Part shown: in pieces, positions 19,172 through 28,222 of the stretch
Position numbering within the stretch: position 1 is the stretch's first letter
How the letters are laid out: each line of letters begins with the position of its first letter
Source: Variovorax sp. UMC13
GTDB taxonomy: Bacteria > Pseudomonadota > Gammaproteobacteria > Burkholderiales > Burkholderiaceae_C
NCBI RefSeq assembly: GCF_014170375.1
Contig: NZ_LZZW01000011.1
Coordinates: 62,001-126,000 of the forward strand
Reading direction: 5' to 3'
DNA length: 64,000 nt
Position numbers and translations under genes: made by a program
Notes under the pieces: generated by a model
What the model was told of the DNA's origin: nothing
The model's input: only the letters and a program-made list of their open reading frames with translations
Database searches by the model: none

Positions 19172-20109
19172 GCGGCCACCGCCTTCTTCCTGCGCGACAG
19201 CGCCGCCAGCCCCTTGGGCGCCCACAGCGCCACCGCGATCAGCAGCAGGCCCAGCGGCATGTGCCAGTGCTCGGTGTGCTGCTTGAGCACCTCCTCCAGC
19301 AGCAGCCACACGGCCGCGCCGACGGGGCCGCCCCAGCTGCGGCCCAGGCCGCCGATCACCACCATCACCAGCAGCGTGGCCGACTGGGTCCAGTGCATCG
19401 CGCCCGGGCTGATGAAGCCGTTGCCGCCCGCCAGCAGCGCCCCAGCCAGGCCGGCGATCGCGCCCGCGATGGCGAAGGCCGCCAGCTGGATGCGGAACAC
19501 CGGGTAGCCCAGCGCGCGCATGCGCGTCTCGTTGTCGCGGATGCCGCGCAGCGCATGGCCGAAGCGCGCGCCCGTGGCGCGGTGCATCCAGGCCAGCAGC
19601 AGCGCGACCAGCGCCAGCACGACCCAGTAGAAGTTCGATTCGTTGCCGAGGTCGACCCCCAGGCCCAGCACCGGGCGCGCCGGCAGCGTGTAGCCGTCGT
19701 CGCCGCCGTAGGCCCGCAGCGACACCGCGATGAAGTACAGCATCTGCGCGAAGGCCAGCGTCGTCATGATGAAGTAGACGCCGCGCGTGCGCAGCGCCAC
19801 CGTGCCGATCAGCGCGGCGACCAGGCCCGCGAAGAGCATCGCGGCGGGCCAGAGCACCCAGGCCGAGACCACGCCCGCATCGGACAGGGCCACCACCGTG
19901 TACGCGCCGACACCGATGAAGCCCGCATGGCCCAGCGCCACCATGCCGCCGAAGCCCAGGATGAAGTTGAGGCTGGCCGCGGCCAGCGCGATGATGAGCA
20001 CGCGCCGCATGAAGCCGACGTAGAACTCCATGCCGAACAACGGTGCCACCAGCGGGAAGGCCGCGAGCGCGAGCAGCAGCGCGACGAGAAGAAGGGTACG
20101 GGGCTTCAT
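19168..20109 (-). CDS. livM: branched-chain amino acid ABC transporter permease LivM
   Basis: A 313-residue inner-membrane permease with about eight to nine hydrophobic helices. The family signature ASLNFILGFGGMVALGHAGF (residues ~46-65) and the cytoplasmic coupling segment GHALRGIRDNETRMRALGYP are clear, the latter contacting the LivFG ATPases. The C-terminal helix LLLIAVALWAPKGLAAL matches LivM ends. Start and stop overlap livH and livG respectively by four bases each. Confidence 0.94.
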
Positions 20110-21026
20110 GCGCGTGCCGAGAAGAGGCCCGAGGGGCGGAAGATCAGGACGACGACCATCAGCGCGTACATCGCCACTTCGGCGAACAGCGGGCCGAGGT
20201 CGGCGGCGGTGGCCGGCGGCAGCGTGGCGCGCAGCAGCATCGGCAGGAAGGCGCGTCCGATGGTGTCGACCAGGCCCACCAGCAGTGCGGCGACGAAGGC
20301 GCCACGCACCGAACCGATGCCGCCGATCACCAGCACCACCAGCGCGGGGATCAGGATCTGCTCGCCCATGCCGACCTGCACCGCGACGATGGGCCCCATC
20401 AGCGCGCCGGCCAGCGCGGCCAGTGCCGCACCCAGCAGGAACACACCGTTGAAGATGCGGCCCACGCGCACGCCCATGAGCTCGGCCATGGGCCGGTCGG
20501 AGGCGCCGGCGCGCACCCGCATGCCGACGCGCGTGTGGTTCACCAGCACATAGAGCGCCAGCGCCACGGCCACGCCGGCGCCGAGGATCACCAGCCGGTA
20601 GGCCGGGTAGGGCAGGCCCTCCATCAGCTGCACCGGGCCGCTCAGGGCCGCGGGCGTGGGCGCCATCACCGGCGACGGGCCCCAGATCATCTTGACGATG
20701 TCGTCGGCCACCAGGATCACGCCGAAGGTCGCGAGCACCTGCGCGAGGTGGTCACGCTTGTAGAGCCGGCGCATCAGCAGCACCTCGAGCAGCGCGGCCA
20801 CCACCACCGTGACCACCACGGCCAGCACGATGGCCGCCACGAAGGAGCCGCTCTGCTGGTGGGCCTGCGCCGCGACATAGGCGCCCGACATGAACAGCGA
20901 GCCGTGCGCGAGGTTCAGCACGTCCATGATGCCGAACACCAGCGTGAGCCCCGCGGCCAGCAGGAACAGCATCAGGCCGAAGCCGAGTCCGTTGAGCAAT
21001 TGCTCGAGAAAGAGAATGCCGGTCAT
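20106..21026 (-). CDS. livH: branched-chain amino acid ABC transporter permease LivH
   Basis: A 306-residue inner-membrane permease. It begins MTGILFLEQLLNGLGFGLML, carries the LivH motif GLTLVFGIMDVLNLAHGSLF and the loop GMRVRAGASDRPMAELMGVR that docks on the ATPases. Seven to eight membrane helices are expected. The gene is separated from livK by 177 bases occupied by a long inverted repeat (21042-21184), so livK may be expressed at a different level from the rest of the operon. Confidence 0.94.
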   Translation of the reverse strand: MTGILFLEQLLNGLGFGLMLFLLAAGLTLVFGIMDVLNLAHGSLFMSGAYVAAQAHQQSGSFVAAIVLAVVVTVVVAALLEVLLMRRLYKRDHLAQVLATFGVILVADDIVKMIWGPSPVMAPTPAALSGPVQLMEGLPYPAYRLVILGAGVAVALALYVLVNHTRVGMRVRAGASDRPMAELMGVRVGRIFNGVFLLGAALAALAGALMGPIVAVQVGMGEQILIPALVVLVIGGIGSVRGAFVAALLVGLVDTIGRAFLPMLLRATLPPATAADLGPLFAEVAMYALMVVVLIFRPSGLFSARA

Positions 21027-21041
21027 TGGGAGAAGAAGGAT

Positions 21042-21184
21042 GCGGGCAGCCGGACGCAGAGGACGCGAAGGTTTTGCAGAGGACGCAGAAGATGCATCGG
21101 GACAGATCCAGGAATTCCCTGGCTGTCCTTTCGCGCTTTCTGCGAAACCTCTGCGCCTTCTGCGTCCTGAAGTCCGTCTGTCGG
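21042..21184. repeat. long imperfect inverted-repeat element, copy 1 (livK-livH gap)
   Basis: The two ~40-base arms (21052-21092 and 21127-21168) are imperfect reverse complements rich in GGACGCAGAGG-type units; the outer 9 bp GGACGCAGA/TCTGCGTCC (21052-60/21159-67) and the apex GGACAG/CTGTCC with CCAGG/CCTGG inside are perfect. Its first 21 bases (21042-21062) are identical to those of the element at 32249. It probably folds into one long hairpin between the receptor and permease genes. Confidence 0.75.
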
Positions 21185-21203
21185 ATGGGCTACTGCGAGG
21201 CGC

Positions 21204-22415
21204 TTACTTCAGCGGACATTTGTCGGCGTAGGTGTCGCCGTAGTTCGTGAGCAGCGTGCTCACCGTCTTGTTCGTGACCTTGCCCTGGGCGTCCTTGCCG
21301 ATCACGCGCAGGTAGAAGTTCTCGATGGGGAAGTGGTTGTTCGCGTACTTGAAGCTGCCGCGGGTCGAGGCGTAGTTGGCCTTCTTCAGGGCGGCGATCA
21401 CGGCCTCGCGGTTCTGCGCGTTGCCGCCAGCCTGCTTCACGGCGGCGTCCATGGCCAGGATCACGTCGTAGGCCTGGGCGGCATACAGCGAGGGGTAGCG
21501 GCCGTTGTATTCCTTCCTGAAGGCTTCGACGAAGGCCTTGTTCGGCGCGTTGTCGAGGTCGTGCGCCCAATGCGAGGTGTTGAACAGGCCCAGCATGGGT
21601 TCGCCCACGGCGCCGATCACGTCCTCGTCGGCCGAGAAGCCGCTGGTGACCAGCGTGATGTCCTTCGACAGGCCCGCGCCCACGAACTGCTTGATGAAGT
21701 TGATGCCCATTGCGCCGGGCAGGAAGAAGTAGATCGAGTCGGGCTTGGCCGCGCGGATCTGCGCGAGTTCGGCCGCGTAGTCGATCTGGCCCAGCTTGGT
21801 GTAGAGCTCGTCGGCGACCTGGCCCTTGAACTGGCGCTTGACGCCGCCCAGCGCGTCCTTGCCCGCCGGGTAGTTGGGGGCGATCAGCACCATCTTCTTG
21901 AAGCCGCGATCCTGCGCGAACTTGCCGGCCGCTTCATGGAACTGGTCGTTCTGGTAGGCGGTGCCGAAGAAATAGGCATTGCACTGCGCACCCGCGAACT
22001 GGCTGGGGCCGGCGTTCGACGAGAGATATGGCACCTTGGCCGCGAACAGCGTGGGGCCGACGGCGATCGCGATGTTCGAGCCGATCGGGCCGCTGAACAG
22101 GTCGATCTTGTCGCGCTGGATCATGCGGTCGACCAGCTGCTTGGCCTGGTCGGGGCTGCCCGCCATGTCGGCCTGGATGAACTCGACCGGCTGGCCGCCC
22201 AGCTTGCCGCCCAGCTGCTTGATACCCAGCGCGAAACCGTCGCGCGCCTCGGCACCCAGCGCGGCGAAGGGGCCCGAGATGTCCAGGGCCAGGCCCACCT
22301 TCACCGGCGCGGCCATCGCGGCACCGGCGAAGCCGAAGGCGGAGGCCAGCGCCAGGGCGCACAGGGAACGGGTCAGGCGGGTCGCGGCGGGCGGCGGGGT
22401 GATCTTCGTGCGCAT
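21204..22415 (-). CDS. livK: branched-chain amino acid ABC transporter substrate-binding protein
   Basis: A 403-residue periplasmic receptor of the Leu/Ile/Val-binding (peripla_BP_6) family. The signal peptide spans residues 1-35 (hydrophobic core CALALASAFGFAGAAMA, cleavage after AMA). The mature start VKVGLALDISGPFAALGAEA and the segment VEFIQADMAGSPDQAKQLVD are family hallmarks, and IGSNIAIAVGP marks the ligand-binding Ser/Thr loop. ATG at 22415 follows a CGGAG-containing leader. A sigma-70-like promoter lies upstream at 22500-22527. It is the first gene of the liv operon. Exact ligand (leucine-type amino acid, amide or aromatic acid) is not readable from sequence. Confidence 0.93.
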   Translation of the reverse strand: MRTKITPPPAATRLTRSLCALALASAFGFAGAAMAAPVKVGLALDISGPFAALGAEARDGFALGIKQLGGKLGGQPVEFIQADMAGSPDQAKQLVDRMIQRDKIDLFSGPIGSNIAIAVGPTLFAAKVPYLSSNAGPSQFAGAQCNAYFFGTAYQNDQFHEAAGKFAQDRGFKKMVLIAPNYPAGKDALGGVKRQFKGQVADELYTKLGQIDYAAELAQIRAAKPDSIYFFLPGAMGINFIKQFVGAGLSKDITLVTSGFSADEDVIGAVGEPMLGLFNTSHWAHDLDNAPNKAFVEAFRKEYNGRYPSLYAAQAYDVILAMDAAVKQAGGNAQNREAVIAALKKANYASTRGSFKYANNHFPIENFYLRVIGKDAQGKVTNKTVSTLLTNYGDTYADKCPLK

Positions 22416-22499
22416 GGAGACTCCGGTAAGTAAGGGTTGGCACCACATCGATGCGTGCGGCCCCGGCATTGTGCGGAGCCACTTCATTCACAAGTCAAT

Positions 22500-22527
22500 A
22501 CTTTATGCATGAAGCATCTGGTGTCAA
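22500..22527 (-). promoter_or_regulatory. sigma-70-like promoter of the liv operon
   Basis: On the minus strand TTGACA (22522-22527, perfect -35) is followed by 16 bases and TAAAGT (22500-22505, 4 of 6 matches to the -10). Transcription would start near 22493, giving a leader of about 78 bases to livK. The site lies in a distinctly AT-rich patch of otherwise GC-rich DNA. Confidence 0.5.
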
Positions 22528-22601
22528 CGGGGCTTGCACGAATGGTGCCAACCCTTGGTCGCGCGAACGCGCCGCCGCGTCCGCGTCCCCTTGCGCCCGC
22601 C

Positions 22602-23456
22602 TCAGTCCGCAGTGCCGCCCGTTTCGTAGAGCCGCCAGGCCGCCTCGGCGCCGAGGCCGCGGTGGATCATGGCCATCAGCGCAGCCACCACGCCCGAGGG
22701 GTTGGCGTGCTGGTAGACGTTGCGCCCGTAGACCATGCCGACGGCACCCTGGTCCAGCAGCACGCGCGAGCGCGCGAACACCTGCTGCAGGTCCTCGCGG
22801 CCGCCGCCGCGCACGAGCACGGGGCAGCGCGCGGCCTGCACCACGCGATGGAAGTCGGCCGGGTCGCTGGTCGGGTCGGCCTTGACGATGTCGGCCCCCA
22901 TCTCGCGTGCCAGGCGCGTCAGCGTGACGATCTTGTCGGCATCGCCGTCGACGCTGTAACGGCTGCCGGCGGTCGGGGCCTGCATCACCAGCGGCTCGAT
23001 CATCAACGGCATGCCGTAGCGGTCGCAGTCGGCGCGCACGCGCGCGATGTTCTGCACGCACTGGCGGAACAGGTCGGGCTCGTCGGGCAGCATGAACAGG
23101 TTGAGCACCACGCAGGCGGCGTCCATCTGCACCGCGGGCAGCACCGGGTCGTCGTGGTTCTGCAGCACGGCCCACATCGCGCGGTGCCGGGTCGCGTTGT
23201 AGGGGTTGCCCATGTCCAGGCGCATCACCAGCGCGGGGCGGCCGCGGCCCGGCCGGTGCTGCAGCAGGTCGGCCTGGCCGAGGTTGAGCTGGATGGCGTC
23301 GGGCGCGGCGGCCACCAGCTTGTCCATCACCGCGGGCATGTCCTCGAGCCCGTCGAGGAAGGTGGGCTCGTTGCACACGCCGTGGTCGAGCGCGATGTCC
23401 AGGCAGCGCCCGTTGTGCAGCAGCCGGTTCAGGCGTGCGGTCTTGTCCTTCGACAT
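22602..23456 (-). CDS. class I aldolase of the DeoC/FbaB/LsrF type
   Basis: A 284-residue TIM-barrel aldolase. Conserved elements are LDIALDHGV (residues ~19-27), MRLDMGNPY, the Schiff-base strand GADIVKADPT with Lys192, the phosphate-binding LVRGGGRED and the closing GMVYGRNVYQHANP. The GRNVYQ/GRNIFQ ending is shared with LsrF and archaeal-type FBP aldolases. It is the last gene of the leftward ABC-transporter operon, 39 bases after the aldo/keto reductase gene, and most likely cleaves a phosphorylated ketose or related intermediate made by the divergently encoded kinase and FAD dehydrogenase. That pathway role is inferred from context. The substrate is unknown. Confidence 0.8.
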   Translation of the reverse strand: MSKDKTARLNRLLHNGRCLDIALDHGVCNEPTFLDGLEDMPAVMDKLVAAAPDAIQLNLGQADLLQHRPGRGRPALVMRLDMGNPYNATRHRAMWAVLQNHDDPVLPAVQMDAACVVLNLFMLPDEPDLFRQCVQNIARVRADCDRYGMPLMIEPLVMQAPTAGSRYSVDGDADKIVTLTRLAREMGADIVKADPTSDPADFHRVVQAARCPVLVRGGGREDLQQVFARSRVLLDQGAVGMVYGRNVYQHANPSGVVAALMAMIHRGLGAEAAWRLYETGGTAD

Positions 23457-23495
23457 GGGAAGAGGTCCTTGAGTGGAGAGGAGAGGGGAGGGAAG

Positions 23496-24491
23496 TCAGG
23501 CCAGCGCGTGCAGGTGCGTAGCCGTGGCCGCGTCGATGCGTTGCAGCGCCTCGTCGTGCAGGGCGATCGCACCGGCGGCTGCGTTCTCGGTCGCCTGCTG
23601 CGGCACGCGCGCGCCGCACAGCGCCACCGACACGCTGCCGCGCGCCAGCGTCCAGGCGATCATCAGTTGGCCGAAGGAGCAGCCGAGCTGTTGGCGCAGC
23701 GGCTCGAGCGTCTCGAAGAAGGCCGCGAGCCTGGCGCGGTTGCCGGCGCTGAAGCGCGGGTTGCTCGCGCGCTGGTCGTCGCCGGTGAACTGGCGCGCGG
23801 GGTCGATGGGGCCCGCGAGCAGGCCGAGCGCCAGCGACGAATAGCCCAGCACCGCGACATCGTGCTCGGCGCACAGCGGCAGCAGCGTCTGCTCGATCTC
23901 GCGGTCGATCAGGCTGTAGCGCTCCTGCGCCGCATCGACCGGGCCGTGCCGCAGGTACTCGGCCAGCGTCTCGGGGTTCACGTTGCTCACGCCGATGGCG
24001 CGGATCTTTCCCTGCTTCTTCAGTGCGAGCAGCGCGTCCATGGTCTCGGCCACGGGCGTGGTGCCGTCCTGCCAGTGCGTGATGTAGAGATCGATGTGGT
24101 CGGTCTGCAGGCGCCTGAGGCTCTCTTCGCATTCATGGACGATCGATTCGCGCCCGAGGTAGCGGTACACCGGATGCCCGTCTTCCTCGAAGAAGTGCGT
24201 GCCTTCCCGCGTGTGCCACACCAGCCCGCACTTGGTGGCGATCACGGCTTCGTGGCGGCGGCCCTTGAGCGCGGCGCCGACGATGCTTTCCGAGCGCCCC
24301 AGCCCATAGGCCGGCGCGGTGTCGACCAGCGTCACGCCGGCGTCCAGCGAGGCTTGGATGGCGCGCACGGCCGCGGCCTCGTCGGCGCCGCCCCACATCC
24401 ATCCGCCCATGGCCCAGGTGCCCAGGCCGATGGCCGAGCACTCGATGCCCGAGGGGCCGAGCGTGGTCTTCTTCATGGCGGCTGCGTTCAT
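23496..24491 (-). CDS. aldo/keto reductase
   Basis: A 331-residue NADPH-dependent (beta/alpha)8 oxidoreductase of the AKR superfamily. The catalytic tetrad is visible as Asp/Tyr in LVDTAPAYGLGRSE, Lys in IATKCGL and His in YITHWQD; the C-terminal ALCGARVPQQATENAAA is the cofactor-phosphate region. The start MNAAAMKK at 24491 overlaps the permease stop by four bases, favouring it over the ATG at 24476. It resembles the group that acts on sugars and small aldehydes (YghZ/IolS-like). In this operon it may reduce the aldehyde released by the aldolase or process the imported sugar. Confidence 0.9.
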   Translation of the reverse strand: MNAAAMKKTTLGPSGIECSAIGLGTWAMGGWMWGGADEAAAVRAIQASLDAGVTLVDTAPAYGLGRSESIVGAALKGRRHEAVIATKCGLVWHTREGTHFFEEDGHPVYRYLGRESIVHECEESLRRLQTDHIDLYITHWQDGTTPVAETMDALLALKKQGKIRAIGVSNVNPETLAEYLRHGPVDAAQERYSLIDREIEQTLLPLCAEHDVAVLGYSSLALGLLAGPIDPARQFTGDDQRASNPRFSAGNRARLAAFFETLEPLRQQLGCSFGQLMIAWTLARGSVSVALCGARVPQQATENAAAGAIALHDEALQRIDAATATHLHALA

Positions 24492-25489
24492 CGCTGGGTC
24501 TTTCGTGTGTTCAGGAGGTGGTCGATGGTCACGGCCGCGAGCAGAATCAAGCCCTTGATCACGTCCTGCCAGTAAGGCGAGACGTCGAGCAGGATCAGCG
24601 AACTGGTCACCACCGACAGCAGCGCCAGGCCCAGCACCGCGCCCAGCACCGTGCCCGAGCCGCCCTTGAGGCTGGCGCCGCCGATCACGGCCGCGGCGAT
24701 CACGTTGAGTTCCATGCCCATGCCGAAGGTGGGCGTGGCGGCGCCGAAGCGCGCGGTGTAGATCACGCCCGCCAGGCCGGCCGAGGCCGAGCACAGCACC
24801 GTGACCCAGAACTTCACATGGCCCACGCGGATGCCCGAGTAGAGCGCGGCCTTCTCGTTGCTGCCGGTGTAGAACACGCGTCGCAGCAGGGTCGAGCGGC
24901 GCAGCACGAAGTCGCTCACCACCACGATCGCCAGGAAGATCAGGATCACGGCCGGTACGCCGAACAGCGTGCCCTGGCCGATGAACTTGAACTCGGCCGG
25001 CAGCGAGAAAAGCGACTGCGGCGTGCCCTGCGTGAGCGCCAGGCACAGGCCGCGCACGATCACCATGAAGGCCAGCGAGGCGATGAAGTGGTTGAGCCCG
25101 ATGCGCGTGACGCAGCCGCCGATCAGCGCGCCGATGCCCGCGCTCGCGGCGATGGCGATGAGCCCGGCCGTCCACGGATCGAGGCCCATCAGGAACAGCT
25201 TGCCCGTGACCACCATCGCGAAGCACACCACCGAGCCCACCGACAGGTCGATGCCGCCGACGATCAGCAGGATGGTCATGCCCACCACCACGATGCCTTC
25301 GATGGAAAAGGACAGCAGCATCGCGCGCACGTTGTCCCAGGTGAGGAAGTAGGGCGAGGCGAAGCTCATCGCCACGCACAGCGCCGCGATGATCAGCAGC
25401 AGGCCCATCTCGCGCATGCGGATGAGCTGGAGGGCGGGCTTCGTCGGTCGCGGAGGCAGGCCGGCGTCGAGTTGTGCTGGAGGGTTCAT
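24488..25489 (-). CDS. ribose-type sugar ABC transporter permease
   Basis: A 333-residue inner-membrane protein of the RbsC/XylH/AraH permease family. After a 30-residue cytoplasmic tail, helices start at GLLLIIAALCVAMSF; the family signature GMTILLIVGGIDLSVGSVVC and the coupling sequence GSNEKAALYSGIRVGHVKFW are intact, as is the late motif ELNVIAAAVIGGASLKGGSG. It begins with ATG overlapping the ATPase stop by four bases and ends overlapping the reductase start, so the whole set is one coupled operon. Works with the neighbouring two-domain ATPase and the binding protein. Confidence 0.94.
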   Translation of the reverse strand: MNPPAQLDAGLPPRPTKPALQLIRMREMGLLLIIAALCVAMSFASPYFLTWDNVRAMLLSFSIEGIVVVGMTILLIVGGIDLSVGSVVCFAMVVTGKLFLMGLDPWTAGLIAIAASAGIGALIGGCVTRIGLNHFIASLAFMVIVRGLCLALTQGTPQSLFSLPAEFKFIGQGTLFGVPAVILIFLAIVVVSDFVLRRSTLLRRVFYTGSNEKAALYSGIRVGHVKFWVTVLCSASAGLAGVIYTARFGAATPTFGMGMELNVIAAAVIGGASLKGGSGTVLGAVLGLALLSVVTSSLILLDVSPYWQDVIKGLILLAAVTIDHLLNTRKTQR

Positions 25490-27006
25490 GCTGTTTCCTG
25501 TTCGCATAGTCCGGAGGCCAGCCGCAGCAGCGCCTCTTCCGTCATGTCGTGGCCCTGCAGTTCGCCGGCCAGGCGGCCGTCGCGGATCACCAGCGCGCGG
25601 TCGCACAGGCCGATGATCTCGGGCAGTTCCGAGGAGATCACGACCACGCCCGTGCCCTGGTTCGCGAGCTCGCGCAGGATGTGGTGGATCTCCGACTTGG
25701 CGCCCACGTCGACGCCGCGCGTGGGCTCGTCCATCAGCAGCACCGAGGGCTCGGTGGCCAGCAGCTTGGCGATCGCCACCTTCTGCTGGTTGCCGCCCGA
25801 CAGGCTGGCCACGGCGATGGCCACGCCGTCCGACTTCAGCTTGAGCTTGGCGCCCAAGGCCACCGCCAGCCGGTGTTCGGCCGCGCGCTGCAGCAGCCCG
25901 AAGCGCGAGCTCACGCGCTGCAGCGCCATCGAGGCGATGTTCTGCGCGATCGGCAGGTCGAGGTAGACCCCGGCCGCCTTGCGGTCCTCGCTGAGGTAGG
26001 CGATGCCGGCGCGCAGTGCGTCGCTGTACTTGCGGATCGACAGTGCCTTGCCGCGCAGCCGCACCGTGCCGCGCGTCGCGGGGCGCAGGCCGCACACGGT
26101 CTCGGCCAGCTCGCTGCGGCCCGCGCCCATCAGGCCCGCGATGCCGAGGATCTCGCCTCGCCGCAGCGTGAAGGACACGCCGTGCACGCGCGCGCCGTCG
26201 GCGAGGTCGATCACCTCCAGCACGGCATCACCCGCGGCCGAGGCCTGCTGCTTGGGCGGGTAGTAGTTGCCCAGGTCGCGCCCGACCATGCGGCGCACCA
26301 GCGCGTCGGCGTCGAGTTCGGCCAGCGGGCCGCTGTGCACGTTGCGGCCGTCGCGCAGCACGGTCACGCGGTCGCAGTGCGCGAAGATCTCGGCCATGCG
26401 GTGGCTGATGTAGACGATGCCGATGCCCTGGGCCTTGAGGTCGTGCAGCACCTTGAACAGCGCGGCCGATTCGTTGTCGGTCAGCGCGGCGGTGGGCTCG
26501 TCGAGGATCAGCACCTTGCAGTCGAGCGTGAGCGCCTTGGCGATCTCGACCAGCTGCTGGCTCGAGATGCTGAGCGCGCCCACGCGCGCCGCGGGGTCGA
26601 TGGCCTGCCCCAGCCGCTGCAGCACCGTGGCGGCGCGCGCGTTGAGGCTGGCGTAGTCCATCCACGCCTGCCGGCCGGCGTTGATCTCCGGCATGAAGAT
26701 GTTCTCGGCCACGGTGGCGTCCGCGCACAGCGCGATCTCCTGGTGCACCAGGCCGATGCCCAGGCGCATCGCATGCGCCGGGCCGTCGATGACCACCGGC
26801 TGGCCGTCGAGCGTGATCTGCCCCTCGTCCGGCTGGTGGATGCCATCGATGATGTTCATCAGCGTGGACTTGCCCGCGCCGTTCTCGCCGCATAGCGCGT
26901 GGATCTCGCCGCGTGCCAGCGAGAAGTCCACGCCCGAGAGCGCGCGCGAAGCGCCGAAGCGCTTGCCGATGCCGCGCAGTGCGAGCAGATCGCTCACTGC
27001 GTTCAC
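25486..27006 (-). CDS. ribose-type sugar ABC transporter ATPase (two ABC domains)
   Basis: A 506-residue RbsA/MglA-like protein with two ABC cassettes. Domain 1 has Walker A GENGAGKST, signature LSISSQQLVEIAKAL and Walker B LILDEPTAALTD. Domain 2 has the degenerate P-loop GLMGAGRSEL usual for the second domain in this family, signature LSGGNQQKVAIAKLL and Walker B LLMDEPTRGVDVG. Start is taken as GTG at 27006, because its GTGA overlaps the stop of the upstream binding-protein gene; another GTG at 26997 is possible. It supplies energy for uptake of a monosaccharide or polyol. Confidence 0.94.
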   Translation of the reverse strand: MNAVSDLLALRGIGKRFGASRALSGVDFSLARGEIHALCGENGAGKSTLMNIIDGIHQPDEGQITLDGQPVVIDGPAHAMRLGIGLVHQEIALCADATVAENIFMPEINAGRQAWMDYASLNARAATVLQRLGQAIDPAARVGALSISSQQLVEIAKALTLDCKVLILDEPTAALTDNESAALFKVLHDLKAQGIGIVYISHRMAEIFAHCDRVTVLRDGRNVHSGPLAELDADALVRRMVGRDLGNYYPPKQQASAAGDAVLEVIDLADGARVHGVSFTLRRGEILGIAGLMGAGRSELAETVCGLRPATRGTVRLRGKALSIRKYSDALRAGIAYLSEDRKAAGVYLDLPIAQNIASMALQRVSSRFGLLQRAAEHRLAVALGAKLKLKSDGVAIAVASLSGGNQQKVAIAKLLATEPSVLLMDEPTRGVDVGAKSEIHHILRELANQGTGVVVISSELPEIIGLCDRALVIRDGRLAGELQGHDMTEEALLRLASGLCEQETA

Positions 27007-28052
27007 TCGCCGATGCCCTTGGTGCCGCGGCGCGCGAGGTACTTGTCCCAGTAGAAGTCGTCGGCGTTGGCCTTGCTCACCACGGCCAGGCCGTTGTCGA
27101 GGAAGGGCACGGCCATGGGATTGGTGCCGTTGCGCTTGGCGTCGTTCATCGGGTCGATCAGGCCCGGGTTCTTGGCCAGGAACAGCATCATCATCCCCAT
27201 GTAGCCCTGCATGCCCTGGTTGGGGTTGATGGAGCCGAACACGTCGCCCGACTTGATCATGTCGAGGATCTTGGCGTTGACGTCGCAGCACATCACCTTG
27301 ATGTTCTTCTTGCTTTCCACCTTGGCCTGCGCCGCGCCCAGCGCCGAGTTGGCCTCGGGCATGAACAGCGCGCCCAGGTTCGGGTTGGCCTGCGCCAGGC
27401 TCAGCACCGCCTGGTAGGCCTTGTTCGGGTCCTGGTTGCTGGCGGCGCGGCCGACCAGCTTCATGCCCGGGTGCTTGGCCTTCATGCGGTTGATGAAGGC
27501 GGCGATGCGGCGGTCATGGTTGTCCTGGCCCGGGTTCTCGAGCACCGCGTACTCGCCCTTGCCGCCCATCGAGGCCGCGATCGCGTCGGCCGCCTGCGTG
27601 CCTTCGCGGTCGTTGTCCGAGGTGATGAAGGAGGTGCGCTTGGAGTTGGGCGAGTCGGCCGCGAAGGTGACGACCGGGATGCCCATCGCCGCCGCGCGGT
27701 TGATCGGCTCGATGAAGGGGTCGGGGTTCATCGGATGCAGCAGGATGCCCGCCGGCTTGCGCGCCAGCTCCTGCTCGAAGGAGGCCAGCTGCTTGTTCAC
27801 GTCGTACTCCGGCGTGCCGGTGTAGCGCGTCTTCACGCCCAGCGTGCGGCCGAGCTGCTTCATCATCTCGTAGACCGGAAACCAGTACTCGACGCCCGAC
27901 ACCATCACGTTCATCACGTAGACGTCGCCGGCATTGCCGCGCAGGCCGGTGCCGGCCGCGGCAGGGGCAGCGGCTTGCTGTTGCGCGAGCGCGCTGGCGC
28001 CGGCCAGGCCGATACCGGCGGCGGCTGCGGACTTCAGGAAATTACGCCTCAT
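27003..28052 (-). CDS. ribose-type sugar ABC transporter substrate-binding protein
   Basis: A 349-residue periplasmic binding protein of the peripla_BP_4 (ribose/galactose) class. The leader MRRNFLKSAAAAGIGLAGAS has an RRxFLK twin-arginine motif, so export may be by Tat rather than Sec. The mature protein contains YNVN-like GTPEYDVNKQLASFEQEL, PAGILLHPMNPDPFIEPINR and the hinge-region FITSDNDREGTQAADAIA, all family-typical. A GAGGAGACAAAG ribosome site precedes the ATG. It is the first gene of the leftward operon and lies opposite the kinase gene. Ligand likely a pentose, tetritol or similar; not resolvable by eye. Confidence 0.92.
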   Translation of the reverse strand: MRRNFLKSAAAAGIGLAGASALAQQQAAAPAAAGTGLRGNAGDVYVMNVMVSGVEYWFPVYEMMKQLGRTLGVKTRYTGTPEYDVNKQLASFEQELARKPAGILLHPMNPDPFIEPINRAAAMGIPVVTFAADSPNSKRTSFITSDNDREGTQAADAIAASMGGKGEYAVLENPGQDNHDRRIAAFINRMKAKHPGMKLVGRAASNQDPNKAYQAVLSLAQANPNLGALFMPEANSALGAAQAKVESKKNIKVMCCDVNAKILDMIKSGDVFGSINPNQGMQGYMGMMMLFLAKNPGLIDPMNDAKRNGTNPMAVPFLDNGLAVVSKANADDFYWDKYLARRGTKGIGE

Positions 28053-28120
28053 TCTTTGTCTCCTCACGTGGACTGGCAGAGCTGGCGACCTGCTGTTCGA
28101 GCAAGCCTTGCAGGACCTTG

Positions 28121-28151
28121 TTGTCACGACAGTTGTTATGACAGGTAGAAT
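28121..28151 (+). promoter_or_regulatory. candidate promoter of the kinase-dehydrogenase-regulator operon
   Basis: TTGTCA (28121-28126, 5 of 6 to TTGACA) and TAGAAT (28146-28151, 5 of 6 to TATAAT) are separated by 19 bases, slightly longer than ideal. The two tandem operator-like repeats fill the -35 and spacer, so a bound repressor would block RNA polymerase. The leader to the ATG at 28232 would be about 74 bases. Confidence 0.4.
28122..28143. promoter_or_regulatory. tandem operator-like near-palindromes (probable GntR sites)
   Basis: TGTCACGACA (28122-28131) and TGTTATGACA (28134-28143) are near-palindromic 10-mers placed 12 bp apart inside two perfectly tandem 12-base units that start at 28121 and 28133. 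A third version lies at 28223-28232. They sit between the two divergent operons, and a GntR/UTRA regulator is encoded at the end of one of them, so it is the obvious candidate protein. Confidence 0.45.
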
Positions 28152-28222
28152 GTAAGCGCAGCACGTTTCTCCAGATAACTAGGGGAAACGCTACTGGAAA
28201 CACGCTTTCATTGCATCGAAGC

